A DNA stretch of 20,201 nucleotides from JAMBLL01 sp964460075 (GTDB lineage Bacteria > Actinomycetota > Acidimicrobiia > Spongiisociales > UBA5794): the NCBI GenBank assembly GCA_964460075.1, contig CAYWPC010000035.1:1-20201 (forward strand). The letters run 5' to 3'. Made by a program: the position numbers and the translations under genes. The notes beneath the pieces are model-generated. The model saw only the letters and a program-made list of their open reading frames with translations, was not told the DNA's origin and made no database searches. Positions 20,042 through 20,201 of the stretch are shown in pieces. Each line of letters begins with the position of its first letter. The first letter of the stretch is position 1.

Positions 20042-20201
20042 ATGTTCAACATCGTCCTATGGCAGCCAGAGATCCCGCCAAACACCGGCAACCTGATGCG
20101 TCTCACGGTGAACACCGGATGCTCGCTGCATCTGATCGAGCCGTTGGGCTTCACCCTCGACGATGCCCGGATGCGCAGGGCCGGCCTCGATTACAGGGAG
20201 T
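20042..20201 (+). CDS. trmL: tRNA (cytidine/uridine-34 2'-O)-methyltransferase, 5' part
   Basis: The first 53 residues of a SPOUT-class methyltransferase that modifies the wobble nucleotide of certain tRNA-Leu species using S-adenosylmethionine. The TrmL start MFNIVLWQPEIPPNTGNLMR, then NTGCSLHLIEPLGF and MRRAGLDYRE, is a close match to the family. The gene runs off the window. It follows the nuclease-like gene by 2 nt. Confidence 0.93.
   Translation, partial: MFNIVLWQPEIPPNTGNLMRLTVNTGCSLHLIEPLGFTLDDARMRRAGLDYRE

Overview
The window looks like a chromosomal segment of an actinobacterium of moderate GC, most likely from a lineage such as Acidimicrobiia. The taxon is my inference. It rests on high-GC codon use with frequent GTG/TTG starts, AGGAGG ribosome sites, TANNNT -10 boxes 7-8 nt before apparently leaderless starts (positions 16774, 18993, 19421), a DUF3054 membrane protein, menaquinone synthesis (menC) and several acyl-CoA dehydrogenase-family genes. 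I saw no tRNA, rRNA, CRISPR array, insertion sequence or phage gene.

Layout. 1-1252 (minus): an ECF sigma factor and a translationally coupled membrane-anchored anti-sigma-like protein with an acidic repeat tail, cut by the window edge. 1327-2262 (plus): a small unknown gene and a stand-alone ChrB N-terminal-type protein behind an inverted repeat lying between its promoter boxes. 2485-4824 (plus): a hydroxypyruvate reductase strikingly like the plant peroxisomal enzyme, in an operon with a class I aminotransferase, together suggesting a serine/glyoxylate-to-glycerate route. 4886-6523 (minus): AidB.

6732-13328: a divergent mercury-type locus. The minus arm reads ECF sigma factor with a C-terminal CPQC motif, CmtR-like ArsR repressor, MerA with heavy-metal domain, then a 20-residue micro-ORF and a perfect 17-bp hairpin. 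The plus arm reads a small two-helix membrane protein with a Cys-Cys pair in its first helix (MerF/MerT-like), membrane-anchored TlpA/ResA thioredoxin, CcdA, and a second MerA/lipoamide-dehydrogenase-like flavoprotein, all overlapping or coupled. A Cys-Cys heavy-metal-domain-like protein converges on its end. The inferred logic is metal entry through the membrane protein, reduction by MerA, and electron export through CcdA to the extracytoplasmic thioredoxin, under double control by sigma factor and repressor.

13329-14362: a poorly coding stretch and a C-terminally truncated patatin-like gene ending at a strong palindrome. 14506-16386: an unknown three-gene membrane operon. 16598-16660: a second copy of the 20-residue micro-ORF, again with its own ribosome site and downstream hairpin. 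16788-20201: menC, an acyl-CoA dehydrogenase convergent and overlapping with it, DUF3054, a PD-(D/E)XK nuclease-like protein and the start of trmL.

The most novel item is the pair of micro-ORFs MKRFSxPRVAHCSDGCRxxS. They are identical at 17 of 20 residues although nine codons differ synonymously, so they look like genuine, selected, undescribed micropeptide genes.
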